Assembly: GCA_013350335.1 (NCBI GenBank)
Contig: CM023535.1
Coordinates: forward strand, 31,218,991-31,282,990
Length of the DNA: 64,000 nt
Source: Chimonanthus salicifolius
Lineage: Eukaryota > Streptophyta > Magnoliopsida > Laurales > Calycanthaceae
Direction of reading: 5' to 3'
Positions 36,863 through 49,083 of the stretch are shown here, piece by piece. The position numbers and the translations under genes were made by a program. The notes below the pieces were generated by a model. The model did no database searches. It saw nothing but the letters and a program-made list of their open reading frames with translations, and had not been told where the DNA came from. How positions within the stretch are numbered: position 1 is the stretch's first letter; every line of letters starts with the position of its first letter.

Positions 36863-37402
36863 TGTGACGCTCGCCCCATTTTCACCGAAATCAGAGTCTA
36901 TTTTTTTTTTCTTGAAATAAAAGTGACAACGGGCACGGACGTCACGACGCGAGTTAAGTCTGAGTTTCTAAAGCCCGACCCTTAACTGGCCAACCCCACG
37001 CGTGCGCAGAACTAAGTCCACGAGAACGGTTCACGCGTAGATAGTAAGCTCGCGGAAACTAACTGAATGCGGAACATGATAATAGAGTCTATCCTACCGG
37101 TTTTTAGATAGAAGGGAAGATACAACATTAACTTACCAAAATACCCCTATGTTCACATTTATGCCTCAAAACAATATTGTCCATAATGCAGTCCAAACCA
37201 TAGCAAGAAATATAAATTATACAGTCCGACGAGCTAAGCTACTTTAAATTACATCTCCAAAATGAAACTTAAATAAAACTAGATATCTGCTTCCCAAGCT
37301 CCTAAGCTTGGCTTCCGGCGTGTCCACCGTTTCCGCCATCTCCTGCGTCATCAGCTAGGGTAGAAGTAGGGCGTTAGTCAACGCGCCCAGTAGGATTCTA
37401 AG
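36863..37402 (-). repeat. T shared LTR, part right of A (up to hAT H)
   Basis: Begins TGTGACGCTCGCC and matches 23753-24285 of the left LTR, including the terminal hairpin (36952-36987). It stops at ATTCTAAG (37395-37402), the left target duplication of H. Confidence 0.92.
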
Positions 37403-37580
37403 CAATGTAACAAATACCGCCGGTATTTTCATTTATACCGCGATAATATCGGGAAAATACCGGTACCGCGTTAATATCGCGTTTTTAACGCTTCAACTGA
37501 TAATATCGGGAATTTAATGATAAAAACGCGTTTTTAACGCGATAAACGTTAAAAACGCATTAAAAACAGGTTTAGTTTTT
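37403..37580. repeat. hAT left terminal and subterminal repeats
   Basis: After the 17-bp terminal repeat come many short CG-containing motifs: ACCGCCGGTA, ATACCGGTA, GCGTTTTTAACG and the perfect palindrome AAAAACGCGTTTTT (37522-37535). The right end (42320-42430) has related TCCCGTTA, CCGTTATTA and CCCGAGAACGG motifs. Such subterminal clusters bind transposase in characterised hAT elements. Confidence 0.7.
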
Positions 37581-38185
37581 CTCTGCTGCCGCACGCCCGG
37601 CCGCCCACACGCTCACCTCCCGCACGAGCGCACGGCACGACCGAGATAAAAATCCCTCTTTTAGACTTTTCGTTCTTGCCTTTTCAATTTTCACTCCCGA
37701 TTTTCAGTTTTCACTCCCGATTCTTTCCTTTTCACTCCCGAGTTCCCTAATCGAAAATCCCGAGTGAAAAAATCCCAAATTGAAACCCAATCGAAAACCC
37801 AATCTCGCTGGTGGCTGTTCTTTCCTTTTCACTCCCGAGTTCCCTAATCGAAATCGAAAATCCCGATCGAAAAATCCCAAATCGAAACCCAATCGAAAAA
37901 TCCCCAAATCGAAAACCCAATCGCTCGCCGGTGGCTGTTCTCTTGCTGCTTTCTGATCCTCTCGCCTGCGGCTGGTCTCTCGCCGGTCTCTCACTAGTTC
38001 TCTCTGGATCTCTGGATCTGTCGAGTTGCTCAACCCAATCTCTCGCTGGTGGCTGTTCTTTGCTGCTCTCTGGTCTCTCGATCCTCTGTCGCCTGCGGCT
38101 GCCTCTCTCACTGTCACTGCTAGTTTTCTATCGCCGGCGGCTTCTCTGTTGCTGCTCTCTCCATCCTCTCGCCTGTTGCATGCGG

Positions 38186-38392
38186 CTGGTCTCTCACTCT
38201 CTCGAGCCTCTCTCACTTTACTGCTCCTTCTTAGTTCTCACTGGTTGCCGACTTGCCAGCACCCGGCAACTGCTGGTCTCTCACTCTCTCGAGCCTCTCT
38301 CACTTTACTGCTCCTTCTCAGTTCTCACTGGTTGCCGACTTGCCGGTACCCGGCAGCTGCTGGTCTCTCACTCTCTTGAGCCTTTTACAGTA
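38186..38392. repeat. 87-bp tandem repeat in the hAT leader
   Basis: CTGGTCTCTCACTCTC starts at 38186, 38273 and 38360. The whole stretch 37580-38400 is rich in CTCTC and in repeated phrases such as TTTTCACTCCCGA. Open frames on both strands here look like products of low complexity. A GTAAGT at about 38401 could be the donor of a 5' UTR intron ending before 39075. Confidence 0.75.
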
Positions 38393-39099
38393 ACTCGGAA
38401 GTAAGTTATCTCCAAATCCATGTCTAATTGTGTTAACTGTTAAGCTCCTTTCACTTAAAAGGATTATTGCTGCCTGCCAGCTTGTTAGCTAGTAATTGTC
38501 CGTGCTTGGACTAATCCCATTTTTAAAAAGCCTAACTTGCACCAATCACCAGTTCACCACTAGCATCACTATTAAAAGATTCTACATTTAAACAATGCCT
38601 TCGTACTTATTTTGTATCGTGTAGGTTGAATTTTTTTATATTTAAAGTGTATAGATTTTTTAATTTTTTAACAAGAGACTGATCAATATGTTAAAAGTTA
38701 TAAAGCTGATAGAAATATGTGAGATTGAACCATTTATCATAAGTTTTATTAGACCGATCCACACCTCAAATTATCTTGTAATCAAATACCATAAACAGGT
38801 TTAGAAAAGGTTATGAACTCTTGAAGCATGCAATAGTTATATTAGTGTAAAACTGTAAAATGTAAATAGTATTTTCTTTTCATGACAAGATAAACTGGGA
38901 ACAGCTTGACAACATTTATCTAAAATAGTTAAGAGTATGGGTCCATCACCAACTTGAATTGTTTTTCTCATGATGTTGTTCAGGCTTTGGCTGGAAAGCA
39001 CACTTGATTTTTTCTTTGTGTTATCAATTGTTTGTTTATTATTTTCTAAACTTTATGTTTATATTTTTTCTAGATCTTTGTGTCCATTTCTCATCGAAA

Positions 39100-41026
39100 A
39101 TGCCTCGACAAAGAGTTCCATTATGGCAATATGGAGAGGAATTGGGTGAAAATAAGTTAAAGTGTAAATTTTGTGAAGAAGTTTTTGGCGGTGGTATCAC
39201 ACATTTTAGAAACCATTTAGCAAAAAGGACATTGCATGATGTAAAAAAGTGTGATAAAGTTCCAGAGAATGTTTGTGAAATGTCAAGGGATGCAATATCG
39301 TATAAAGAGAGAACAAAAAGGCATAGAGGAAGTGTGTTGTCTGTTGGATCTGCTTGCACAGGAGAAAGTTTGACATCATCGGTTGCTTTTCCGTCTTCCT
39401 TGGGGCAACAATTGGTTGATACCATGATTAAAAAACATGACAAGGATCATGTTGACAACTTAATATGTAGAAGCATAGTGATGAACAACCTCTCCTTTAA
39501 TTTGTTAAGGTCTGAAGAATACAGAGAAGCAATCCATGCCGCTATAGCATATGGGCCCACTTATGTCCTTCCTAGTAGTGAAACTTTAAGGACTAAGTTG
39601 TTGAAAAATGTGAAAGATGTAGCAATATCATATGTAAATGATATTAGCAAGAATTGGAAGACAAGTGGATGCACACTTATGTCCGACACATGGACAGATA
39701 TGAAGAATCGACCCTATATTAATTGTTTAGTTGCTTGTCCACAAGGCACAGTTTTCTTCAAGTCTATATGTGCACAAGGGAATATTAAAAATGAGGCTTT
39801 CATTGCTGATTTTATATCTTCTGTAATTGATGAGATTGAACCAAAAAATGTGGTGCAATTTGTTACAGACAATGGGCCAAATTATATATCTGCAGGAGAT
39901 ATACTTGAAAATAAGTATCCAAATATTTTCAAGACACAATGTGCTGCCCATTGTATTGATTTAATGTTGGAAGACATTGACAAGTTGCCATTTGTGAAGC
40001 CCTATATGGACAGTGCTCGAAGAATTGTTAAATTTTTGTATCGGTATCAACATGTCCTTGATTTGCTAAGGGTCCACACCCAAGGAAGAGAGTTGCAAAG
40101 GCCAGCCACTATAAGGTTTGCAACTCAATTCATTTGTTTACAATCTGTCCTGAGTCAAGAAGATGCATTGAGATTAATGGTTTCTTCCATTGAATGGAGA
40201 AACATGCCACAATGTAAAAAAAGTGAAGGAAAAGACGTGGCAGACGTTTTACGTGGTGATGAATTTTGGGAGGGTGGAAAGAAGGTAATCCAAATTGTTG
40301 AACCTCTTGTTAAAATATTGAGAATGGTAGATGGTGATGGGTCCACAATGGGTTACTTGTATGAAGGACTTAATCGTGCAATAGCAGCCATTAGAAGTCT
40401 CTATCCAAATCATGATGATCAAGGTAAATGCATGGAAATTTTGAGCATCATAGATCAGCGTTGGAAGAAAAATTTGCATAGTCCTTTACATGCCGTTGCT
40501 GCATTTTTACATCCGAAGTTTTTTTATGAGAACATTATAAGTACAGATTCAGAAATCAGAGATGGCCTTGATAAAGTTATCACAAAAATGGCACCAAGAG
40601 GAGAGTTGAGAGAAACATTTAGAGAGTTGTCTCTTTATCATTCTAGAGATCCAAAAATTTTTGGAGGAACGATGTCACATGAAATGATGCAAACATCTCA
40701 TCCTAGTAAGTTTCTTTTCATTTGTTTTCCTAATTTAATTTTGATTTAGTATTTTTATAATTTATATTAATTGTACATTGTAATGTGTATCTAATTCTTT
40801 TAATTATTTAGGACTTTGGTGGGACTTATGTGGAACTTCAATTCCAAATTTGAAGTCCATTACTATAAAAATCCTGAGTCAACTATGCAGTGCATCAGCA
40901 TGTGAGCGCACTTGGAGCGTTTTTGAAGCAACTTATTCAAAAAGGAGGAATAGACTTCATCCAGAAAAGCTTCAAGATTTGGTGTATGTGAAAGTAAATT
41001 TGCTAATGAAAAGAACGCAGAGTTGA
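39100..41026 (+). CDS. hAT transposase (BED finger, DUF659, dimerisation domain), late frameshift
   Basis: I chose ATG at 39100 (MPRQRVPLWQYGEE) because the BED zinc finger follows directly (C22, C25, H35, H39) and the upstream in-frame Met leads into a hydrophobic, intron-like stretch. DUF659 and the RNase H-like core follow, with the DTWTD block (first catalytic Asp) and QFVTDNGPN (second Asp), then CAAHCIDL. An intron at 40706-40811 (GTAAG...TTTAG, phase 1) joins to exon 2, which holds LWWDLCG, CSASACERTWS (catalytic Glu) and RNRLHPEKLQDLVYV, the hAT dimerisation region. One missing base near 41012-41016 causes a stop at 41024-41026. Without it the frame would run to 41187 through an acidic tail. 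It would bind the terminal repeats in the nucleus and cut them. It may be nearly functional, because the core is complete. Confidence 0.9.
40706..40811 (+). other. Intron of the hAT transposase gene
   Basis: Starts GTAAGTTTC and ends TTATTTAG, 106 bp, T-rich. Removing it restores the HP(R)LWWDL transition typical of hAT transposases and keeps the phase. Position and phase fit; no transcript evidence is available. Confidence 0.75.
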
Positions 41027-41187
41027 AATTATTTAAGGACTCAAAGGCCATTTCACTTGATGATATTAATCCATTTGATGGTTTCAACGAAGAAAATGAA
41101 GAAAATCAATGTTCTAGTGAGGATGATGAAGATGAAACTCCACTTGAAGAGCTTGAGGGCGTACATAATTTGGATTTCTTAGTATAA
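41027..41187 (+). pseudogene. Out-of-frame acidic tail of the hAT transposase
   Basis: In the +1 phase relative to exon 2, the DNA encodes a continuous acidic C-terminus (DDINPFDG, EDDEDETPLEEL) ending at TAA 41185-41187. Conservation of an open frame of this length after the premature stop indicates a recent single-base loss. Confidence 0.7.
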
Positions 41188-41354
41188 TGATGACTTTATT
41201 GACTTTGGATATTATTTATCATGTTTGTTGAGTTTAATGACACTATTAAGCTTTTGGTTGTTTGTTAATTGAATGTTTATATTACTGTTGCTTCTTTGAT
41301 GAGTTTAAGAAGAATGTAGACTATTTCATTGCTTCTGTTTTGTTATCACAGTAA

Positions 41355-41530
41355 ATCAACTTAAGGTGGTTTGGTCATGTTTGTACAAGATTGGAAATGG
41401 TCCTAGTATGTAAAGTTGAGGGTACAAGGAGAGGCAGGTTATTAAAGACTTTTAGGGAAGGGATAAAGAAATACATGATTGCTTATGGAGTATTGGAGGT
41501 TATGGCCTATAATACGGTTAAATGGTAAAG
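41355..41530 (+). pseudogene. LINE reverse transcriptase C-terminal scrap inside the hAT
   Basis: The frame from 41361 reads LRWFGHV, then EGTRRGRLLKTFREGIKKYM, and ends near VKW*. This resembles the C-terminus of plant LINE reverse transcriptases (RWFGHV, later RGRPKKT). It has no start and no core motifs. I infer a captured or inserted fragment. Confidence 0.5.
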
Positions 41531-41734
41531 TGCAACATAAAAAGCCAATCCCAGATAGAAGGGAATTTGCGATTGATGATATGGTAGCCTAGCATTTGGG
41601 TAACACTTAGCAATGGTACGAAGCATGAGACTATCACATAGTATATATTTTCATCTTTCTATCTATGTAGAATGGTAGATTGGTATGTGGCCATGTTCAC
41701 TAGTTTTTCATGTGTGCTCGTTACAGACTTGCAG

Positions 41735-42026
41735 GAAGGTGCTACCTTGATGCATTATGATGTCCTGGCTGCATCAAGTCAGGCAATCAAGATTCTTCTA
41801 CTATACAATGTTGACATTAACCTTGCTGATGATGTATGTTGTGATTATTTTTGTGCCTTAATATTTCTCTTCTGTTTAAAATTGTATCTTATGGAAGGTT
41901 ACTTGCATGGTTCTTTATACTTTATAGGATGGATGGACTCCATTACATCTTGCTGTGCAAACCCAACGAACTGATGTGATTAAGCTTTTATTAATTAAAG
42001 GAGCTGACAAGACGTTGAAGAATCAG
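41735..42026 (+). pseudogene. Captured ankyrin-repeat gene fragment (two exons) in the hAT
   Basis: Exon-like 41735-41833 follows a TTGCAG acceptor and encodes an ankyrin unit (EGATLMHYDVLAAS, then LLLYNVDINLADD). Exon-like 41928-42026 follows TTTATAG and encodes [16 protein letters not shown], then [13 protein letters not shown], ending at a GTACTA donor. Both exons join in phase across the GTATGT...ATAG intron. Ankyrin repeats bind other proteins. From memory of the family, the sequence recalls plastid ankyrin proteins of the AKRP/EMB506 type, but that needs a search. It is a gene fragment with its intron, so it was captured at DNA level. Confidence 0.8.
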
Positions 42027-42438
42027 GTACTAACCTAATGCTACCTTGTTTTATAACAAATTAAATGTGATACACATGTATGTATATACAAACACACATA
42101 CATATTTGGGTTTTTTGAAAGCACCCATGCCATTTTAGCACATTAATAAACACCCCTGCCTATTGGGTGATTATATTATGCTCATACCTTTTGATCAATG
42201 GGAATCGAGTAAATTGTCTATGTTATTATAGCTTTATATGCTTTTTTTTTTTATTCACGAAGGGTAAGATGAGAATTAATTATTTATTATATTTATTTTT
42301 ATTATTTTTTAAATATTTATATTTTCCGCGAGATTTTCCCTTTAAATTCCCGTTAAAAACTCGAGAAATTGAAAATATCCCGTTATTAACAGTTGCCGTT
42401 ATTATCCCGAGAACGGTATTTGTTACTATGATTCTAAG

Positions 42439-45400
42439 TAGGGCTAGCACATGGGTTAGTGATAACATGCATACCGACAATAATATAATAAACATATGAT
42501 GAATGCCATGCCATGGGTGCCTATGTCATGTGTCCCACCCATCCCCCTTGACGGCAAAGCCTCGTCAAGATGTCCCCATGTTTGCTTCTCGGTCGCCCCG
42601 ACGAAGCATGGACTCCGGTTATAGCATAAGAGCTATCCCCATGTCTGATTCTCGGTCGCCTCGACGGAGCATGGACTCCGGTTATAGCATAAGAGCTATC
42701 CCCATGTCTGATTCTCGGTCGCCCCGACGGAGTATGGACTCCGGTTATAGCATAAGAGCTATCCCCATGTCTGATTCCCGGTTGCCCCGACGGAGCATGG
42801 ACTCCGGTTTCATTATTTTCCCGTCCATGCCATGCATGAGATGTAAGTGCATTATGCTATGTAATATATATATATATATATATAAACCATAACTTAATAT
42901 ATATCATACATAGCCATATAATGCATAATATCAAAATATATAAACCATAGTATGAACATATAATTCATAATAAAAAATCCATCATAAGCCAAATCACATA
43001 ATCATCAAAATAATTTAAAATCACCATCACATATCCACGGCTTACAAAGAGGTAGGAATCCTATCGAATACCGCTTAGCGTCCCGTTACGTTTCCATTCG
43101 ATAATCCGGTCGCCGATCGCGTACCGTTTGCGACGTCCCGATACCTTATTACATATTTTCCGAATTAGTCCGTATTTTATTTCATGATTAAATCCCTAAC
43201 TGATCACACCCTTAGATCCATTAATGATCCCTAAATACATTACAAGTTTATCAAGATCAACTCTTATCTTAGCCACATTTCTCATTGGCTTAACCATATC
43301 CATAATTCCCATTTTGCTCATTTTAAGTATTCCGATTTACGAGCCTAGAACGAAGCAACTATCCGTTTCATTTATTCATTCATAATATATCCATTTTCAT
43401 GTCCAACCCACATAGGGTTCGGCCATGTACCACGGTCGAACCCATGGTTCTTCAATGTGGCTAATAATTACTATTTTGCCACTCCCTCTTCCATGTTTAA
43501 TCATTCACCCATTCATGTATATTTTAAGTCTAAAATTCATCCATAACTTAGATCCATTAAGGATTCATTAACCGTGACCTAACATGCAACAAAATCAGCC
43601 ACCTAATTTAATAAAATTTTGAAATCGTTTAATCTCATACGGCATTCCATATTTGGCCCAAAATGTGGCCCATAAAGGGGTCATGGGTTCGGCCATACAC
43701 CATGGCCGAACCCATGATACCTAAATTCCATTTTATTGGGTTCATTTTATCCCTTTTTAATCCTATCTCTAATGAAATTAATTCATCCATTTAAATCTCC
43801 ATTTTTCATCCCATTTAAGACATCACATACCTTACTCATAATCTATTAAAATTATCATCTCTCTCCATAATTTTCCACTCTTTTTACTTTCATCAAAATC
43901 ACCAAACCTCACCATAGGGTTCGGCCATATACCATGGCCGAACCCATGGTTCATGGTTCACTGTCATGGGTGCCATTTTAAGGCCATTATCTCACCCATG
44001 TTTGTCCATGGTTTTTCTTCACTAAAAATCCATTTTTTTTTAAATCAATAACCCTCATTCATTTTGGCCCTTTTAAAACTTCCAAACTATTAACATATTA
44101 ATCCATCATTTCCATCCTTTAAACCCATTTAAAAAAATCACTTTTCAACACCATAGGGTTCGGCCATACACCATGGCCGAACCCATGGTTCATGGTCCAT
44201 CTTATCCACGTCATTTTATTTTTCCTTAAACCACCTCTTCCATCTCATCCATTTCTTATCCTACCGTTGGATGGATTTTAGATCCATGGCCCACAACATT
44301 TTTGGCCACATTTAATCTAAGAAATGGATTCCATATCCTATCTTTAAAAAAAATATATAAACTCTTGTTTTAAGAATTCTTACCACCCGACGACTCCTCC
44401 GGTCTTTCTTTCCTCTTTGCTCTCCTTAGCCTTCTCTTCTCTTCTTCTCCTTGATGTACGGTCAAGATAAGCTTGATCAAATGTTGAGGCCCTCTAAGTT
44501 TAGGATCGGCCAAGATTGAGTGGGTTTTCTTGAGAGAGGGAGAGGGAAGGTGATGAGAAAATCACCCCAAACTTTGGTCTTGGTGGTGGTTTTCTAACAC
44601 TTAGTTTCTTTCCTTTCTTTTCTTCTTCTCCCTAAATTTTCTTCTTCTCTTCTCTATGGAAGTGAGGGACGGTTTTGGTGAGTGAGGGAGAGAGGGAGAG
44701 AGTGAGATGGAATGGAAAGGCTAAGGTAAAACTCATCTCATTTCTTTGATCTTACTTGGACCATACTCCCCCATTATGGCTCCACCAACCAAGCATGGGC
44801 TACCTTGACTTTGGTGGTGGTGGTTGAGACAAAACCACCACTAGCCAATGGTTTTGGTGTTTGAAAATGGGTGGTTTGGGTCTTCCCCCCTTTGACTACT
44901 TGACCAACATCATTTGGGTATGGGTCACCATGTTTGGAGTGGTGGTGGTTGAGATAAAACCATCACCCTAAGTCCATGGTAATTTTGTGTTTTCTTAGGT
45001 GGTTTCAATGAGATGAAACCACCATTGACTTGTTCCCTTTGACTTAGCCATGTTGACCCTAATTGACCAATCTAATTAATTTAATTAATTGGATCCTTTA
45101 GGTTAATTATTTCCCATCTAATTTAATTTCATTAATCTATCTCTTTAAGAAATCCACCCATGGTTGACCAAGTCAACCATGGTGGACGGCCCCCACCTAT
45201 ACCTACCCCACTCGCCACCTCACTTGATGAGGTGGAGGTGGGCCCCACTTGGCCATGTCACTTTAATGCCATTAATTTTAACTTAGATAATTTTGCAATA
45301 ATTTTAATCAATTTAATTCTCCTTAATCCACCTTAGTCCTCTCAATTTATCCATGGTTGACCAAGTTAACCATGATGGTTGGCCCCACCTTTGCCTTGGT

Positions 45401-45800
45401 CCATACGCCACCTCACTTGGTGAGGTGGAGGTGGGCCCCACTTGGTCATGCCATTTCATTTCATTACTAACTTAGAGGGTTTAATTCCAATTCACCCTTT
45501 TTAAATCAATTGGGCCACCATTGGGCCCACGGCCCAGTTAAATTATTTTCTACTATTTACCTTAGAGTTTTGAATAAATTTTGATTCATTGGGTCCCACA
45601 TGGTTATCGGGCCCACTTTGACCATTATTGACCCCTTTTAAATGAGTTCTATTCAACCCATGGTCCATTGGACCATACTTGGGCCTTTGCCCCAAAATTT
45701 GATCCATTTAACATCCATAATATCAAAATTTCCAATTTTTCCATTATAAAAATAAATAAATGCCATATATATACTGATTTAAAAAATTCAGGCTATTACA
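42439..45800 (-). repeat. T shared LTR, part after the hAT
   Basis: Resumes at TAGGGCTAGCAC and ends GGCTATTACA at 45800. It matches 24290-27590 with few differences. Palindromes lie at about 43413-43443, 43684-43712, 43916-43946 and 44156-44184. A TA microsatellite is at about 42864-42885. No gene. Confidence 0.92.
42543..42810. repeat. Hairpin array of the shared T LTR: one CTTGACG unit, four 63-bp units
   Basis: One CTTGACGGCAAAGCCTCGTC unit at 42547-42569 is followed by four units with GGAGCATGGACTCC. The left LTR of T has three, so the number changed after duplication. Confidence 0.85.
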
Positions 45801-45862
45801 ATAGAATCCACTTTTGAAATTTTCATCCCGAAAATTCGAGCGAAGTAGGGGTTCTAAACAAC

Positions 45863-48800
45863 TCATGCAAAGAGCTTCGAATAAGCGGATTTCATCTCCG
45901 ACTCAAGTTCCCAAGTGGTCTCTTCATTGCTATGCCGTTCCCATACCACTTTGACGAACTGAATGGCATGGTTCCGCAGCACCCTTTGTTCGCTTCCGAT
46001 CACTTTGACCGGCTTCTCCACATATGTCACATCGCTTTGTACATCGATGTCTTGAACATTCAACATATGAGAAGGATCGGGATTGTACTTTCTTAACATG
46101 TCTTGAACATTCAACATAAGTCTCCCACCTCAAACTCGAGGAACCTTCTCCTTCTGTTGGCATAACTCTTCTGGTGGCTCTGTGCAGTGAGTAGATGTTG
46201 CCGTATCAACTTAATCTGGGTTGTAGTCTCCGCAACCAAATTCGGTCCAATCAATGCAGTCTCACCGGCCTCTGTCGAAGACACTGGTGATCTACACGGG
46301 CTACCATACTAGGCCTCAAATGGAGCCATCTGGAGGCTTGCCTGGTAACTGTTATTGTAAGAGAACTCTACCAATGGCAAATGATCCTCCCATCTGCCCT
46401 TGAAATCTAGCATGCATGCTCTCAGCATATCCTCCAGTGTCTGTATCGTCCTCTCTGACTGTCCATCAGTTTACGGATGAAATGCTGTGCTAGTCAATAC
46501 ATCGGTCCCCATAGCCGACTGCATGCCCTGCCATACTCTGCCGGTGAATTGGCCATCCCTGTCGGACACAATAGACCGGGGAATGCCATGTAACCTGATG
46601 ATCTCCCAGATGTACCGTCGACCCAAAGTCTCTGATGAATCTGTCATCTTGATGGGAAGGAAATGTGCAGACTTGGTCAACCGGTCCACTATGACCCATA
46701 TCGCATCGTTGCCCTTTGATGACCTAGGCAACCCTGTTACAAGTCCATGGATATGTGCTCCCATTTCCATTCTGGCACCGGTAAGGGTGCGAGTAAGCCC
46801 GGTGGTTTCCGATGTTCTACCTTAATCTGCTAACAAGTTAAGCAACGAGCAACAAACTCTGCCATATCTTTCTTAAGTCCATGCCACCAATAGTGCCTCT
46901 TAAGATCATGATACATCTTGGTGCTGCCCGGGTGGATAGAGAGTTTCGTTTGGTGTGCTTCAATCAGTAACCCTCTTCTGCAATTCTCAGGCACATATGT
47001 CCTGCCTCGGAACATAAGACCCTGTCCTGGTCGTAACAACTCCGGTATAACCTCACCGGTAGACATCTTAGCCCAAATCTCCTCCACCTCTGGATCTGTC
47101 CGTTGCTCCCGTTCAATCTCGGAGACTATGTTGAAACGTATGATCAAATTATATATGGTCCCATGATTATTGAGGTAGAGTTTAAATTCTCTGATGGTAT
47201 TCAGTACCTCCCATTCTGTCCTGATCATGCTGGCTACTGTCGCATGTGACAAGCGGCTGAGGGCATCCGCCACTTTGTTCGCCTTGCCAGGATAATACCG
47301 AAGTGCGAACTCATAATCCGCTAGATATTCCATCTATCTGCATTGTCTCATGTTGAGTTCCTTCTGATCAAATAAATACTTCAGACTCTTGTGATCCGAG
47401 AATACCTCAAACTTTTCACCATAGAGGTAGTGTCTCTAGCTTTTGTGTGGGATAATGGCGTTCATGAATTTTCAACTGTCTTGATCCGTACGCCACCGCA
47501 CGATTACTTTGACTGAGTGTACGCCCCAGTCCCTCACCGAAGGTATCACAGTACACCTCATAATTTCTGCCTCTTTCCAGCAAGATCAGAATAGGAGCGG
47601 TCGCAAACCTCTCCTTCAGCTCCTCAAATCTCTAGTTGCTTAGATCTGACCACTGAAATTTGACTCCTTTTTGAGTGAGTCAGGTAAGTGGAGCGGCAAT
47701 CTTAGAAAAGTCCATGATGAATTTCCGGTAGTAACCGGCTAATCCCAGAAAATTGCGGATCTCGGTCACATTCGTTGGCGCCTTCCACTCCTTCATTGCC
47801 GCTACTTTAGCCGGACCCACGGCTATACCTTCCTCTGATATAATGTGCCCCAAGAAGTTGACTTCAGATAGCCAGAATTCACACTTGCTGGCTTTGGCAT
47901 ACAATTGGTTCTTCCTCAAGGTGTCTAAGACTATCCGCAGGTGCTCGGCATGTTCCTTCTGACTCTTGGAATAGATCAGAATATCATCAATGAATACAAT
48001 CACGAACCGATCCAAGTAAGGGCGGAATATCCTATTCATTAGGTCCATGAACACAGCCGGCGCGTTTGTAAGTCCAAACGGCATGACCACATATTCATAT
48101 AAGCCATACTGCGTCCTGAAAGCTGTCTTCTCTACGTCCTCTTCTCTAACTCGAATTTGATGCTATCCGGACATTAGATCAATCTTGGAGAAATGAGAGG
48201 AACCCCTAGGTTGATCAAATAGATTGTTAACCCGGGGTAGAGGGTACTTATTCCTGACAGTTAGCTGGTTCAACTTTCTATAATCCACACACATTCGAAG
48301 GGTACTATCCTTCTTCTTTACAAATAACATTGGGGCTCCCCATGCGGATGTGCTGTTCCGAATAAAACCCAGTTTGAGCAGTTCATCTATCTATTTTTTC
48401 AACTCGGTCATCTCAGCTGGTGCCATCCTATAATGAGGTAATGATACTGGAGTGGCGCCGGGGTATAACTTGATTTCGAAGTCTATCTCCCTCTTGGGTG
48501 GTAAACCATGGAGCTCTGTTGGGAATACCTTGGCATAATCTGCTACTACTGCCGGAAGTTCAGTTACTTGTGCCCTATCTAATCTGAGACTGTTCAAGGC
48601 AAGATGGTTCAATTCTTCCTGCAGCCTTCTAGGGATGCCCTGCCTATCAGTGTGTACCACGTACCGCTTTCCCTCGGGTGATCAAAATATCACCCTACGA
48701 AGGTGGCAATCAATATGGGCCTGATATGTAGTTAACCAGTCCATGCCAAATATAACATCGTATTCGGCCATATCGATTACTAAGTAGTTGAACTCGAATC

Positions 48801-49083
48801 TGAATCCTGCGAGTTCAGTGTTCAATGCCGTACATATGAGTCTTAATGATGTGTCTCCGACGGGGGATACAATGGTGAGTGATGTGGACAGCTTTTGTAC
48901 TAATGTGCCCGTAGCAGATATGAATGCAGCAGATATAAATGAATGTGAAACTCCAGAGTCAAATAACGTAACAGCATAGGAACTACCAATTACAGCCATA
49001 CCTTGCATCACCGAGCGATCCACCACTACTGGAGTCGGTATGGTGAAAAGTCGTCCAGATCCGGTAGGGTTGGCGCCCATCCT
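45863..49083 (-). pseudogene. T-B pol, heavily broken
   Basis: Protease through chromodomain can be followed, with many nonsense codons: TGA near 48679-48681, TAG at 48391-48393, TAG in the SGYHQ block (about 48163), TGA at 47680-47682, TAG at 47632-47634, TAG at 46830-46832 and TAA near 46475. Most are C-to-T changes at CG or CAG. A deletion of about 38 bp removes part of RNase H at about 47445. A further deletion of about 170 bp with a short filler lies at 46100 in the GPY/F region. The FIDD and [10 protein letters not shown] blocks (about 47990, 48080) and the chromodomain tail are still legible. Confidence 0.85.
46051..46120. repeat. Filler duplication at a deletion in copy B
   Basis: CTTGAACATTCAACAT occurs at 46051 and again at about 46102, directly at the junction where about 170 bp present in A (27891-28060) are absent. 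It looks like template-switched repair. Confidence 0.75.

Larger units (their letters stand above)
37403..42430 (+). mobile_element. H: hAT DNA transposon, 5.0 kb
   Basis: Flanked by an exact 8-bp duplication ATTCTAAG (37395-37402 and 42431-42438). The terminal inverted repeats read CAATGTAACAAATACCG at the left and, as reverse complement, CATAGTAACAAATACCG at the right (15 of 17 match). The 8-bp duplication, CA-start termini and transposase identify the hAT superfamily. The left LTR of T shows the uninterrupted site near 24285. Contents: subterminal repeats, a GC/CT-rich leader, one transposase gene, a LINE scrap and an ankyrin-repeat gene fragment. Confidence 0.95.

Noticed and set aside
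37704..38404. Two opposite long open frames (170 and 197 codons) in the hAT leader
   Set aside because: The composition is low-complexity Ser/Leu or Arg/Glu runs from CTCTC repeats, there is no domain, and the frames overlap on opposite strands.
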